A stretch of 64,000 nt of DNA. Origin: Dasyornis broadbenti. Lineage: Eukaryota; Chordata; Aves; Passeriformes; Dasyornithidae. The stretch covers positions 593,009-657,008 of the forward strand of contig VZRN01004397.1 of assembly GCA_013397935.1 (NCBI GenBank). Direction: 5' to 3'. This document shows positions 50,601-64,000 of the stretch, piece after piece; the first letter of the stretch is position 1; each line of letters begins with the position of its first letter. A program made the position numbers and the translations under genes. The notes under the pieces were generated by a model. It was not told the DNA's origin. It saw only the letters and a list, made by a program, of their open reading frames with translations, and did no database searches.

Positions 50601-52054
50601 GTCCTTTTTCTTACTTTGTGCTAAGGACAAAGACGTTTCTGGCTCCAGAATGAGACTGAGGGCTCCAAATTCAGAGATGCAGGGAACACAGGTGATAAGA
50701 TGCCAGTTCTCCCAAGAACCATGACAGTCAGCCTCTTCCCTTCAGTGTTTGTGAGGGAAGTGCAGATGCTCACGATAACCTACTGCTGAGTGTCTGTAAG
50801 GTACCTCCGGTCTGGCAATCCACCTAGCAAGCCTGAAGTCATGCCACTAGCAGTACCTTCCTTATTGGTGTGTTGTCATTTTTGTATTAAATACAACTCA
50901 TACCATAGTTCCAAAGAAAATTGCTGCCTGGGAGCTTGAATTAAATGTAATCTGAGCAATCTGGCAGGTTTTGTCTAAACATATATAACATACTGAGCTT
51001 ATACACGAACCACACCAATATGATTTTAACTATCTTTTGGATGTGTATAAAGTCTATTTCCTGAAATATCAGGGTGGCCCAATACCTTCTAGAATGTGAC
51101 CTTAAAATTTACCGTTTTATATTTTTAACGCTATGTGAGCACTGTTTCCTTTGAAAGAGAGAGGCAATGTATTGCTTGGGGACATTGAGAAAGATGGTCC
51201 AAGGTGCAGGCTGAGGCCCTGAGTGTGGTGTGTGGTCATCTCTCACCACAGCTGAACATCTGAGACTCTGCCTGATTTATGACAGTATTTACCAAAAGTC
51301 CACCTAGCAAAAAGACTAGACAGAGGATTAACTATTTTAATTTTATCTTGACTCCTGTGGTATTTAATATGATCTCAGTAGAAACTGTACCTGAGTCAGT
51401 AGTGTGTTTTTCAATTTGAGTTGTCTTCTTGCTTTCCCAAATACTCAGAATTTTAAATGTTGTGATGTCCTAGCCACAAAATGTCCTGCATACAGAAGCC
51501 AGGAGATTTCCATGATTCAATTCAATTTTTAAGTCCAGTATTTTTTTCTAAATCCAAGCACATTTCTTAATATGCATTTTAGGTTCTGTAAAGAAAAGGG
51601 ATTTGTTCTGTGGCGCTTTGTTCATGTATGTATATGAAGACTTACGCTCCTCATATATGTTCCTCATACCAGTGTGCATGCAAGTTTTTATTCAAAATTC
51701 TCTATTGGTGCTGTTCTAATGCAGGTTTTTGGTGTTCAGTGAAAATTTTGTTCTTTATGTGTAAATTCAAGTCCTAAAGGCAGCCTGCCTGATTAAAAAT
51801 GCACTTAACTAAAAAAACAGTAGCTTCTTTCCATTGTACAGAACAATTTTAACAAATATTTTCTGTGTAATGGATGCACAGAAAAATGAATTGGTCAAAA
51901 CTTTTGCTAATACCTTGTCCATTCAACAGTAATATTTATTGAAACCACAACTACAATTTATGGTGGAAGTTGTACAGAAAGATAAAGAAACAGTCTCTGC
52001 TTGAGGAAATTTAAAATCTAAAGGATTCATGTAGAAATCATGAAACATAGAGCT

Positions 52055-52162
52055 CAACAAATTGAAAGAAAATCAACAGTAAACTTTGATTTCCCATTGA
52101 ACTTAAAACAACAAATTGAAAGCAAATCAACAGTAATCTTTGATTTCCCACTGAACTTAAAA
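52055..52162. repeat. 54-bp tandem duplication
   Basis: Two adjacent copies, 52055-52108 and 52109-52162, each start caacaaattgaaag and end gaacttaaaa. They differ at three bases by eye. The low divergence suggests a fairly recent local duplication. Confidence 0.95.
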
Positions 52163-55100
52163 TTTAGAGGCACTTAACTGGCACTGCTTCTGTCCAAGCT
52201 CCAGTGTCGAGAGAAAGATCGGTTATAGCGATAGCAAATGTGTGTGTTTGAAGGGATAACGGTAAAGAGTCTGTTACAAAACGGATAGATTTTTTTTGAT
52301 ACTGATAATAATTTTCAGAATATATGTTACATTGCCTTTCCTTTCTAATTGAGGTTGCAAATTAAAAATATATTGTCTTGCTTGACAAGCAAAGTACTTC
52401 CTGAGAGGAAGACTTGAAGCCAGTAATGTATGGTTACTATACCTCTTCGATCTGTACAGGAAATCAACCGAATCTGCCTGACTAAGGGAAAGATTTTGAT
52501 TGCAAGACACTAGCTGTGCATATTTATTTATTTAATGTTTGGTATTTTTTAACATCTCCCCCACTGTGGCAGCATCAGGCTGGTAGAGTTGTACACGTAA
52601 ACCTATTTGCAGGCGTTACTGTCTGTGGTTTGTGGAATGCACAGTTTGATGTAGTTATGGTTGTCTTTGCAGATGTCTTTGTCTGAAGGATTTGATTGAA
52701 TGAGTTGTCATATCAGGAAACTCAGTAAGTCAATTTGTTATATTCATATTCTTGTAAAATACATTGAGGACTGAGCCAAGAGCTGCTGTCTTCCAAGAGG
52801 TGTTTCAACAGTCCTGTCTGATAAATCAGATTGAATTGCGTTCAGTTAAGTGCTGTATCTTGAATTTCCTTCCACTCTGACTTTAGCTAAACTATGAAGG
52901 CAGAGTTATACAAAATCCCATCACAAACCTATATCTTGAAGTATGAGGAAATGGAAAAGAAAGAGACAGAGAAATTTACAGAGGGATTTACTTGACAGCT
53001 ATCCATTATGCAACCTTTAGTCTTGTCTATCTGTGCAGAGTGCACATGGCTGAAGTCTGAAGAAAACTGCTCTGCAAATAGTAGGAATAATTAAAATGTC
53101 GCCTTGTCAAAATTATGAATAGCAACAGCCGTGCCTGTTGAAATAAACTTAATTCTTGCCAGGCACCTGGCAATTTCAGTCCTTTCTGCTGTAAACACCA
53201 CAATATCTGAACTATTAGTAGAAGCAGCAGGTAGCTGTACCATGTTAGCTTATATGAAAAAGATCAAATCATATCTGGTAAGGATATTATAAAATGGACT
53301 TTATATGCCATTGGGTTATCATACATATAATTCAGAACAGTACTGAAAGTTGTGTAATTCCTTCATTGCATCTCAATCAGAATCTAAGGCATAAAATGTG
53401 TCCTGAGCAGGGGGTCATTTGAAGGCTCGCTGACCCTAGAGGCTTGCTGGCCTGTGAGTCTTGGCGCGGAAGTGGGAAGAGAAACAATTTACAAATCATC
53501 TGAGGAGCATGAATCTGCTGTTTGTGTCTGCAGTCGACCCTTGTGATCCTTACTTGTTCTTGGACATTGGCATCTGAAATGCAGTTTTACAAAGAGGATA
53601 TAGGCCTTGATAACCCAGAACTAACTTTCTGCATTCCTCAGTGGATGAAATTGCTTCAGAAATGAAGTACAGCACATAAGTGCTTCAGGTTATTCAGTGT
53701 CTTATGTAATATAGGTAATTTTGATGATGAGTTTTTAAGATCAACAAGTACTTGAATGGAAGAACATATTTCTGGCTTCTGCTATTAATCACTTTATGGC
53801 CTTAAATCTAAAATTATTATTTATGATTAGGAGAAATTCTACTCATGATGCATGAAGTCTTTTTCACCTCAGTCATTGTTTAGGCCAGCGTCACTCTCTG
53901 CCTGGAAGAATTCACTCTCTCTTGGGCCTAATCCAAAAGACTTTAATATAGTTTGCATGCAGCTTTTCTTTAATTTTTGTTACTTTAGGTAAATAATTAA
54001 AGCTGATTAGGACTTTCACAATATGGATATTTTGGAATGAGAAGAAGATGGCATTGCTGAAACTGTTTTGTTCCAGTAAATACAAGCTACAGTTTCTCTT
54101 GCGAGAGGCTAATTTGACTGTACATGTGAAATTAATTGGGTGATAAGGTGGATTCTTGAGATGTGAGAGGTCCTGTCAAAACCTTGGCTAGAATTAATCA
54201 GAATGGAAGGTTGTGCTGTGGTCTTCTCCATCTTGGGCAAGTGCCCTGAATGTAGTACTATTTATTTTTCTTATGGAAGGATGAAAAAGGTGTTTGGTAG
54301 AATAAATTTTCCCTGCCCCCCACAATTTCACGAATATTTTTCAAAAGTATTTTTTCTTTCCTTAAATAGATGCAGTTTTTGGTCAGATTTTCGTGGGCTA
54401 AGGCTTTGCATTTGACTCCATCTTTTCACCAGTTTCTCACATAAATGTCTCATGCCCTACTGCATTTTAGAACTACTATTAGTATATTTACAGCTGTGTT
54501 CTGACCATGTCTTTCCATTGTGGTCTTAATCCTGTTTATACTCGTATGCCGCCGAAGAAGCTGTACATTTAATTAGTAATGATGCTGGCAGATTTTAGCT
54601 CATCAGGCAGACCTTCCTCCTGTTTTTATTTCTGAATGGCTTTCAGAAGAATGTTGTTTTCTAAAGTAAGAAAGTTGAACATGTCTTAAGCATGTTGAAA
54701 GTATCTGAATGAGGAAAAAAAAAAGATGTTTATGCTAGCAGAATTTCTGGTGTTACGTATTTTTTTATGTTTATACACTTCTCCTCATTGTAGAAGAATG
54801 TGGAATAATCAAGCCTGAATTTTTGATGCTATGTAAGTGGACCTGCATGGATTTTCTCAATGGTTATATACTTTTGCTGCACTCCTTGCTTTCCAGTGCA
54901 GAAAGATCATTTTTGCAAGGTAAAATACCGTTTTGACCTTGTATACCCATCTAATTTCTGCTGTCTCCAGTGAGATTTCCAGCAGGGCTGTCAGGTGTGA
55001 ATTAGATTTTCTTTCATTATCAAGAATAAAGCAAGCCATTGTTACATCAGTAACAGATCATCAGACAGCTACCATGTAGAAGGTATGCTGAGCTTTTGTC

Positions 55101-58100
55101 ACTGCACTCTAGTCACCCAAAAGCAAAATGGTTTGTTTTGCTATAAAGCCATTCAGCGTCTTCTCTTTGCCTTTCAGCTCTGGTGAATGAAATCATGGGC
55201 CACATTTAGAGCTCATCACTACTGACCAGGTGGATGTCCACAGCCAGCTGTTCTTTGTAAAACTGCAGTGTGACAGCTTTAACCCTGCAGCCCAGGGGTG
55301 CTGTGTGAGTGGGACGTCTGTCACCAACACGTGCTGCGCCATGAGTAGGGAGCCTGGCAGGGGCATGCAGGAGAATTGCCCTGGTCCCTTGGCCTGGCTA
55401 CGCAGGCACCTGAAACAAAGAAGGAAGTTTCCTAAAGGATTCTCCCAAAGAAAAGTTTCAAAAAATGTTTTTATGATTGATGGTTGTTGGAGAGATAGGA
55501 ATGCAACAAAGTCAGGGAGTATGCCCGGAACAGCAAAGTCACAGATGCCTCCCCCGTGGATCTGAGTTGTGCATACGTCGGACAGGCAGTGGAGATTTTG
55601 ATTAAGTCTTTCCTGTGGAATTGCTTTTTAATAAAGCTTAAGGCAGGTGTCTGAGTACAGCTAATACTTCATTTTCAATTCTTCTGGTAGCACAGCATCT
55701 GGAAGAGATCAGAGGAAAATGTGATTTCTTACACCATTGGTTTTCATTGGCGCCCCTTACCTACAGAGACACAGTGTACTGCATTCCTCCAGCCTCTGAG
55801 CCTGGTGTTAATCTTTACTGTTCTGTTTCTCTTTTTTTATGATATCTTTCTTACTTCTGCTGTGGATAAATAGGTGGTGCTTCTGTTAGGTACTCACTGA
55901 AGTACCTTGAATGAAGGTGCTTTGTTAGTGACCATTCCATTACCTTGAATGGGTTTTGGCATGAACGTGCTAGTTCTCTTGTACTTGTTTTTCTTTCATT
56001 TGGCTGGCTCTCCTTTTGACTTTTCTTGTCCATCTTCCTTGACTCTTCCCAGTTTCTTTAGTATTTTGCTGAATTTCCACTTCCTTCTCTCTCTCCTTAT
56101 TAAGAATATCCTTTAATGGTGCTCTGTGACCACAAAAGAATTTTGGAAAGAATAAATGGAGTTATTTGCCCTTTTTACGCTTAATCTTCTTCTTTTTCAC
56201 TTTTTTTTTCCTCTTTGTGGGATTAGAGTTAATGATTTTTCACTTTAATTTTACTTTCTTTTTATTCACAGGAGTTATTTATTTGAAAACAGAATTTAGA
56301 AAAACAGATATTTCTAATTGTTGCAGGAGGCCAATAGCTGCTTGTGTCATACTCTGCACATGATAGGTTTGGCTTGGGAAATCCAGAGAAAGGGCTGGAG
56401 ATGTTCTGTCATCTACTGCACATACTGCCAGGTCTAGGTGCTTCTCTTGCTCTTGCATCTTCCCTAGAAGTTGTTCAGAAACCTTTGTAGTCAAAACCTT
56501 TGTTCACTCCTGGTTCTTAGGGTTTGAAAAACAAATATATTTTACTGGCTTTTAGCCTTTTTGAACTGGAGCGTGCTCTCTCTTTCATAGTCTGCCCAGC
56601 TACTTGGCTTGTTTTAAAGAGGCCTTTATGCTATTTACATATTGAAGATTGTTTCTCTTGTTGTTGGCATCACCTCGGAAATTTTGTTTCCATTATAGAT
56701 GGACTCTCATTTTATGTCCTGTTGATCTCTGCTGTGAAATACTAGGAGGGCATTGACTTTGTCCTCTCTGCTCCCAGAAGACATTCAGAGGAGGGTTTTT
56801 TTTCTCTTATTGATGCTTTAAATAACACTTTCTCTCCAGTCCGTGCAGTTTAGCTGATCAGTGGTGTGGCACAACAGCTATAATGTGTGAGTTTCTAAGA
56901 AAACCACATGCTAGAAATGGTTTGTCTAGCCTATCTCCAGAGTTCTACGTGTAACCTCTTCTCTAATAATCCACAAACCACTGACACAGTATTCATGGAA
57001 GAAAATCCAATTGACTCCATTTCTTCTGCATCATTAACAGACTAAGCACGCACTACATTTATTTAGATCAAACAGCATATTTTATAACAAAACCAAACAG
57101 TGATGCCTCTACAATGCAATGACAACAGTCCTTCAGAACACACAGATTCCCCCATCGTATGCAGGGTGGAATTCTAATTTGTACTCAAATCAGCCACCGT
57201 CCTGTCATCCTCAGTATCATGAAGGGTTTGCTTACTAAGTGTATTTTCAGTGCAGTGTTAAGATATGTATTGTCAATATAGCCCTGAAGGCTAAAGCCTT
57301 TTTAATTCTGAAAATGCAGCCTTTGTTAACAGTGTAATGGTCATCAGTTTTTGAAGATGTGGTGCTATAAAATGAACCATTTTAAGGCAAATATGATCCC
57401 TGAAAATCACCTCCAATACAGTTTTCTATGCAAGGTGAGAGCCTTCCAAAAGATTGAATCAAATTAATTAGCTTTAGCTGTGTAGCACTGCTACTGCCTC
57501 ACTGAACTGAGAGCTGAACTGAAAGGCATGGTCAGACTCCACAGTGCTATTACATTATTCTGCACCTCTGGAGAAGTCTCTGGGGTCAAAACCAAAGAAT
57601 ATCTCTGCTGTCAAAGGGAAAAAGGGGCAGAACTTTCTGCTTTCTGAAAGTTCCTAATGTCATTTTGCACTTTAACCCATAAAATGAGGGTTATTGGAAA
57701 ATTACAAAGGAATACAGACTTGGGTATATTATGCTGCAGATTTAACATTGTTACTGCCCTTATGCAGCTAATAAGCAAAGTTGTGGGAATCAGGACACAG
57801 GGCCAGAATCTTGCTAAGAGTCTTCCAAAAGCTGCTTCTATCAGATTAAATGAATAGCCCCTGCCCACCCACTGCAGTTTGATTGGTGCTTGCTGCCTTC
57901 AGTGCTGGCCTAGCTCTGACTATATGGGAAGAAATCTCACCTGCAAGTACTACATATGCAGTTGGTGCACCTGCCAATACCAAATTGCAGGTTAAAATGC
58001 CTTCTCAGCCAGCACAAAGATTGGTGACCTGTGAAAAGATAAAGTTGTGAGATGTAAGTCCCTTAAGATGCAAACAGTCATGCAGTTTCAACAAAAAGGA

Positions 58101-58413
58101 ACAAGAGAATGATGCAAAATTAAAAACTGAAGAATTACTTATAGTGAACTTTTGAGAGATATGCACATATTTTTCACAGTGTTGTACATGTGACATAGAC
58201 AAATAGACAAATACCTGAATCCTAGTGCATTCAGAGTTTGTGTGCTGTGGTTGGTTTTAGCCATCACACAAGTCCTAAAGGACAAACAAAATTTTTCTTT
58301 GACATTTTCTTCTGTACTCAGATATGGAAGAGAATTAATTTCTACAGGCATTTTTAATTTTCTGTACTTTTTTTTGTGTTTAAAATCCAGAAGGGAAAAA
58401 CAGCTAACCAACC

Positions 58414-58432
58414 AACAACAACAACAACAAAC
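58414..58432. repeat. AAC microsatellite
   Basis: About six AAC units, followed by A-rich caaacaaaaaaac sequence up to 58450. Confidence 0.85.
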
Positions 58433-58744
58433 AAAAAAACAAACAAAAAAATTATGCATTCATGAAGGTGCTATGTAGTTCTGAGGGAAATTATTTTGGC
58501 AGTGATTATCTGGCTGAATACATCTGAGACTTTTGTAACTTTTTTTTTTTTTTTTTAAGTAGAGGGGAACAGAGTATCTCTAGAAGAGTCTAATACCCTA
58601 AATATTTAAAATTGCTACATGAAGTACAAAAGCAACAAAGAGAGCTGCACTGTAAAGTAGAGGGTGGATCAGGAACAGAGGAGTAAAACCACAAAGATGA
58701 TACAGGGCCATTTGCTTAGGCCAGAACAGTTTCTGTAGGGCAGG

Positions 58745-59025
58745 TGGAGAGAGGCTTTTACCAAGGCTTGCAGTGACAATGATTTTACACTGAAAGAGGG
58801 TAGATTTAGATTAGACACAGGAAGAAATTCATCACAGTGAGGGTGGGCAGACACTGGAACAGTCTGCCCAAGTGGATTTTTCATCCCTGGATGAAGGCCA
58901 GATTGGAAGGGGCTTTGAGCAACCTGCTCTAGTAAAAGATGTCCTTGTCCATGGCAGGTGGGTTGGAATAGATTATCTTAAAGGTCCCTTACAACCAAAG
59001 TAATTTTGTCGTTCTGGTATTCTGT
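58745..59025 (+). mobile_element. CR1 LINE 3' end
   Basis: The copy begins around the ttgcagtgacaatgattttac block, followed by actgaaagagggtagattta (58789-58808). It continues with gagggtgggcagacactgg, gagcaacctgctctag (58917-58932) and gggttggaatagattatctt (58962-58981). It ends with the ggtattctgtgaa terminal unit near 59025. The conserved order and intact 3' end identify a 5'-truncated CR1 with no coding part left. Confidence 0.93.
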
Positions 59026-62000
59026 GAACATCAGTTGTTGATTTCATCAGGAGCACTGCAGGAGCAGAGAGTCATAGAAGAAAGGTCATAGTGCTGGGGC
59101 ATTGTGTTGAAAAACTCCCTCGCAGCACCTCAATATTGAAGGACAATAATAATAAAAATATGAAGCTATGAATCACAGACATACAGCAGAAGATCTTACC
59201 AAGATTTTCCTCCTTCTTTCCCTGAATGAAACTTGGATGGAATTACTTGACCACTTGAATAGAAACTGGGCACTTTATTGATTATTTTCTCAAGTCAAAA
59301 AGAAAAAAGAGTTAATGAGAGACTAAAATTGATAGCATTTCTGAAAATTTGTTTCAGTGAGACTTAATTTTGAATAAAACATAGGAACCAGTTATGATTA
59401 TTTTTCCCTTTTTTTAAAGTGTCTTGTCATAATAAAGGCCAGGCTGATACTGATAAACAGTAGAGTATATGCCATGTCTGCATTCACTAGGCCCTCACAG
59501 TTTGTTCTGGAACAGGGAATTAGCAGCCCCCTCAACAGATAGATAATTGGTATATTGCTTTCAGAGTCAGTTAAATAGCACAGAGCCACCTTACTGGCAG
59601 ACACCTTAAACTCCATTTGCCAGGAAATCTGTAAAATGCCTTCAAAAGACAAGTCTAAAATTCATGGACCTAGTACAAACATTGGTTTGGACACATACAA
59701 TTTCCCAGTGCCTTTCTCCCAGCTGCAGTGGTCCTCTATTGCAGTTGGTAATTGCCTTTCTCTTTTCTCCCTGTCCCACAGGGACAAACAAGCTTTTCAT
59801 CTGTCTCCTTGCTCTGCTTCACAGATGCCAGCCATACTCTTTTTGCAATCAGTTATCTAAATGATTAACATAATTAACTTAAACTCAGTGAAATTGTTCC
59901 CGAATTGTATTTAGCTTGAGGGTTGTTTTGGCTTGGCAGTGGAGCTAGTATTTCCAAACCTCCCTTTGTCTATTTTTTTTTTTTTTTTTAGTTTAGGTAT
60001 AATTATATCAGCTGTTTTCCTTTGATTTCTTGTTTTCTTTATAGATTATAGCTTTAGATCACTGTAACTCATTTCATGGACATGTAAAAACTCAAGATCA
60101 GAGGTAGTGACTTAAAAGCACAAAGTCCTTTTTCTCTGAGCAGCACATGGAATTATTGATGAGATTGTTAAGTCTCTATTAACTGATCAGCAGTTTAGCA
60201 ACTCAGCCAATGCAAGCAAGTGCTGCTATCTTTAGAGATAGCAAACATTTTTTGTGAGCGTGTTTTTGTGTTTCTTTATGGGCAGAGAACAGGGAGAACA
60301 GTTTTTTTTAAAGGCTGTGATTGAATGAATTTATTGCTTCTCCTAGCTGAACTGGCTGCTTAGATGAAGAAGTGCAAACATGAATTTGAGAACAGTGACA
60401 TTGGTAAATAAGCCTCCCCTTTTTGCTTCTTCTATTGATACAAATTAAGATTAGCCTAGTTGTCCCTATTTTTTCATAATCACCTGTCTTTCACATATTT
60501 TCCTGCTCTAGAAGTACCACAATGCTTCAATAGATCATAGTCATGCTGTATTAGAAACTGAACAGAGCTGTAGTGAGACAGTCCCTGACCTGACATTCTG
60601 GTGATTTAAACAGAAACTGAATCAAACTCTAATGATTGTACTAGTGTACCATAAACCGATTTGTAAACAAGTTGTGCAAAACCATCTATAGAAGGTAATT
60701 TTTTGCTGGTGTAGCCATTTCATATACGTAAGCTGTGTAGATAGATGACTCTGCACTGATGGAGCAAAGTATCTTGAATTGCAGAATTAATTAGAAGAAC
60801 AGAGTATTGCATTTAATTTCACCACATAAGATTCCTGAGAATTAGCAACCACATGGGAGAAAATGGAACAGAAGCGGAAAAGTGGGACTGGAGAAAGTAT
60901 GTAGTGGCAATTTGGACTTGCTTCCTACTAGTTTAGTCACTACTTCCAAATAGGGGCGTGTTTAAGTTTGCTTTGTTTTATTTTGTTTGGGGATTTTTGT
61001 TGACACATGAATGATGCTGCTAATTATCTTGGCTGCCTGCTCAGTCAGGCTGGGCTTGTCTCCCCAAGCGCCACTGTTTGGTGTTGCTGTGCAGAAGTTG
61101 CATTCAATTATTCGCAGTAATTTGGGGCACAGCACATCTTCTATATGGTTCTTCATGCCACAGGTGTTGAAGTGATTCCTTTTGTTTAGCAAGACAAAAT
61201 TGAATTCTAATGAAAAAGTTAATGTATTGGAAAATGACTCCAAATGGAATAAAATTGCATTTTGCTAACTAATTAAATTTATTTTTCATCCTTTAACATA
61301 AAAATATAATCATTTACAGACCCTGGTATTGCTTTGCTTTCAAAGCCTTGAGGGGATATATTGGCACTGACTCTCTATCTTACTTGCTCACCATTCAAAA
61401 GATTGTTTCAGATGCAGACCAGCATTCTCTGTCACAAGGATTCCTGCACTTCTCTTTTTCTTGTCTGGTTTCTTTGTGTTAAGGATTCTTGCTTTCCTTT
61501 GCAATGTGTAGTACTTTTGTGCTATAAATCTTTGTTTCGCTGCACCATTGGAACATGTAATATAAGTTAAATCAGTCAGCAGTAAAACATTTGAGTTTTT
61601 GCGGTTTCTAAGTTCTTGTGTTGGAGGGAATTCTGCAGAGTTCAACATTTTTGTTACATTTTTTACAGCTTACCATGAGTTTTGATTTCATCTTATAGCT
61701 ATTTACTTGGAGAAATAAGAACACCGGATAAGAGGTCCGTTGAGAGACTTGGAACTGCATTTAAGATACAAGAGCTTCTATATCACCTGGTATACAAATG
61801 AGTGGCTTTTGGCAATTTTCTTGCTAGGGCAGAAAGGTTTTCAGGTAGCTCTGCTGTTAAAATTATTGCTACCTCTAGTAGCAAAACCTTTATGATTACC
61901 AAAACATCTAACAATTTATTCCATTCAATTTTTGGGGTGTTCAAGTTTAGACAGCCGGACAGAGGAAAAAGAAAAAAAAGACTATGTGGGAATTTCACCC

Positions 62001-62769
62001 CTCTTTTCTGAATATGACAGAGTAATTAATGTAGCTGTGCATGAGTTGCTGTTTTAATTAGTGACCTGTTACCGCGCATGTAATGAATGTAGATGGAAAG
62101 AATTCTAACCTTGCTATTGTCATGTACATTGGTCTGAACATTTCTGTGAAGTCAGGTTAAGATTTGGGCCTTTAGAGTTTTAAAAAAAGGAATACTCCTT
62201 GGGGCAGTGGTCTTTTAAAGTGGAGCAAAGTATTTTTAACTTTAAGGATGAAGCACCATCTTTATTGCCCTTTAGAGCTTTTTATAACACTGGTGTCAAT
62301 CTGTTAAAGACCACCCTCTGATCAACCGTGCAGTATCAGGCATGAATGCCAAATTATTAGCACCAGCCTGACCACAGCATCAGTGCCTGTATGTGTGAGT
62401 AGTAATTTGCATTTGAATTAAAAACGAGGAAACTGTCATGGGAATAACAGGCTTTAGTTTGTTGACCGGTAGAATCACAGGGATTGTTTCACTGATGCCT
62501 AATAATAGCCAGTTCTTCCTTTAAGAACAGGGTGACCAGTGCAAGGGTATTTATTGTTTCAAAATTGATTTTAGCTGTGCTACTTTATTAAAAGTCCCAG
62601 TAAAAGTTTAGACTATGCCCTTCTTAACCATCCAGATTGTAATAGACCAACAGGCTTTGTGTCCTAGTCACTAATTTTTAATGCAGGTGGTGGCATTTGT
62701 ACCCTGACCTGAGACATCAGAGTTAATTTCTACCTGGGGGTTTTGAACTGAATTAAGGTAAAAAAACAC

Positions 62770-62804
<35 letters not shown>

Positions 62805-64000
62805 TGACACAGTACAGAGCAGAATAAAATGAGCAGAGATGTCTCAAAGAATTGGTGGATAGATTTCAGTAGCAGCAGTTGTGACTGTAGGACCTTTGTG
62901 GGGAAGATGGCAGCTGTATGTGCAATATGTATATCAATGCTAAGGAATTCTTATATTGAAGAGTAAGTCAAGAGAGTAATGTCGCTTGCAATACCTGAGC
63001 ACTAGGTAGCAGTTAGTATCCATGTGGTAGTCATTTTCTATGACTTTGGCATTTGCTTCTGGTCCTTTGCCATTCCTCAAGAACTGCTGGATAGGTTTTA
63101 GTCACACTGGCTTGCTCAACATTGGAGAGCCCTTGCAGCTACCCGGGAAAAGACAGAAGTTAAATACAAAGAGTAAGACTCTAATTCTTCTTTAACCCTC
63201 CTTGGAGCTATTTGGATATCATGTAAGTATAAATATCTAGGTTTGCACATACTGTTTGAGCAATGTCTTGAACATTTAAAGAATAATTACACACACTTCA
63301 ATACTGGGAAATAAAGATAGAAGTGCCATGCCCAGGCAGATCATGTAAGTCAATGAAAAAGCCACAGACAGAAGTGCTGTCCCTGCTTTCCCTTCTCTCT
63401 TAGAATACCATCCCTAATTTCCAGGAAAAGAAGAAAAGCCACCAAAGAAAAGCTGAACAGGGCTGTCAGTCCTGGCAAAAGTCAGTGGAGGGAGTAGAGG
63501 AAGGATAAAGGACCACCTCTTACTTAAATTCAAGGGCTGATATTGTGAAATAATATATATATATGCTGAGATCTGTAGGTTGCTTTAGTTATAGTGACAT
63601 GGGATAGGTATCAGAGAAAATTTCCATAACATAATTAAGAGATAACACTTTGCTGCTCTCTTATTTTTTTCTTTCACTGGAAAATTCTCCATTGATTTTA
63701 ATTAAACTTGTCTTGGACTCATGACTGTAATCAATGTGATTTTCCCCCCCCAATTTAACAGCTAGCTTTGCTCATCAAGAACTTTTCCCAGGTGTAACAT
63801 GCTCTAGTTAAGAAGTTTCATTTTAAGCTATTCAACTACTAGTTCCTAGAATGATTTAAAAATGCCTTCAGAATATAGAGCTAGGACATGAATGAGTATA
63901 ATTTTTCCAAATTAGTAAGTGCATATTCTCAATTTGCTGTGAATGCTTTAACTTTCCACTAAAAGCAGATACTTTAAGCACTAGGTTCTTAGTGGAAAAC
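59026..64000. other. Unique AT-rich noncoding DNA
   Basis: About 5 kb to the window end. It contains T17 (59973-59989), A28 (62773-62800) and a short AT run near 63552. Open frames are below 95 codons and unremarkable. No gene was recognised. Confidence 0.5.
62773..62800. repeat. A28 homopolymer
   Basis: Twenty-eight consecutive A residues, the longest run in the window, preceded by a shorter A-run ending acacatt. It could be the tail of an unrecognised retrocopy or a simple expanded run. Confidence 0.9.

Larger units (their letters stand above)
47601..58744. other. Unique AT-rich noncoding DNA
   Basis: About 11 kb, the longest stretch without a recognised interspersed repeat. It contains the 54-bp duplication at 52055-52162, a purine-rich (minus strand) open stretch around 55970-56130, a cysteine-containing plus-strand frame of 111 codons at 55230-55565, an AAC microsatellite at 58414-58432 and a T17 run at 58540-58556. 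No protein family was recognised. Confidence 0.5.

Noticed and set aside
1..64000. CRISPR arrays, operons, bacterial promoters or phage genes
   Set aside because: The window is vertebrate DNA; no regularly spaced direct repeats or compact coding blocks are present.

Overview
The window is vertebrate nuclear DNA and almost certainly avian. It is AT-rich and has no operons, ribosome-binding sites or long open frames. The recognisable interspersed repeats are CR1 LINE fragments, the dominant bird retrotransposon, plus two solo LTRs whose sequence I recognise as the type found in bird endogenous retroviruses. I found no host protein-coding exon that I can name. The window is therefore either intergenic or part of a very large intron, and the sequence alone does not say which.

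Layout: 1-7378 unique AT-rich DNA; 7379-7563 CR1 3' end (minus); 7564-9160 unique; 9160-10318 the longest CR1 copy, with a decayed reverse-transcriptase frame (plus); 10655-11129 solo LTR (plus); 11468-11636 CR1 fragment (plus); 11637-19884 unique, with one ambiguous base inside a T-rich tract; 19885-20120 CR1 (plus); 20121-23403 unique; 23404-23722 CR1 internal piece (plus); 23723-26904 unique; 26905-27401 CR1 (plus); 27402-32869 unique; 32870-33290 second solo LTR (minus); 33535-33812 a probable fossil CR1 (plus); 33813-38490 unique; 38491-38612 short CR1 end (minus); 38613-46876 unique; 46877-47600 CR1 with a C-terminal ORF2 remnant (minus); 47601-58744 unique, with a 54-bp tandem duplication; 58745-59025 CR1 (plus); 59026-64000 unique.

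Nothing in the window acts as a gene system. All CR1 frames carry stops or frameshifts and no copy is full length. Most are truncated at the 5' end, as expected for target-primed retrotransposition. At least two (11468-11636 and 23404-23722) also lack the usual 3' terminus, so they were later damaged by deletion. Both LTRs lack adjacent internal retroviral sequence.

I looked for an undescribed system and found no convincing one. The observations most worth a second look are modest: a 99-codon protein-like frame at 776-1075; a segment at 37419-37563 with tRNA-like A- and B-box motifs and an open frame; an internally shortened LTR; a doubled 10-bp palindrome; several hairpins; and a diverged sequence pair 1.16 kb apart near the start.
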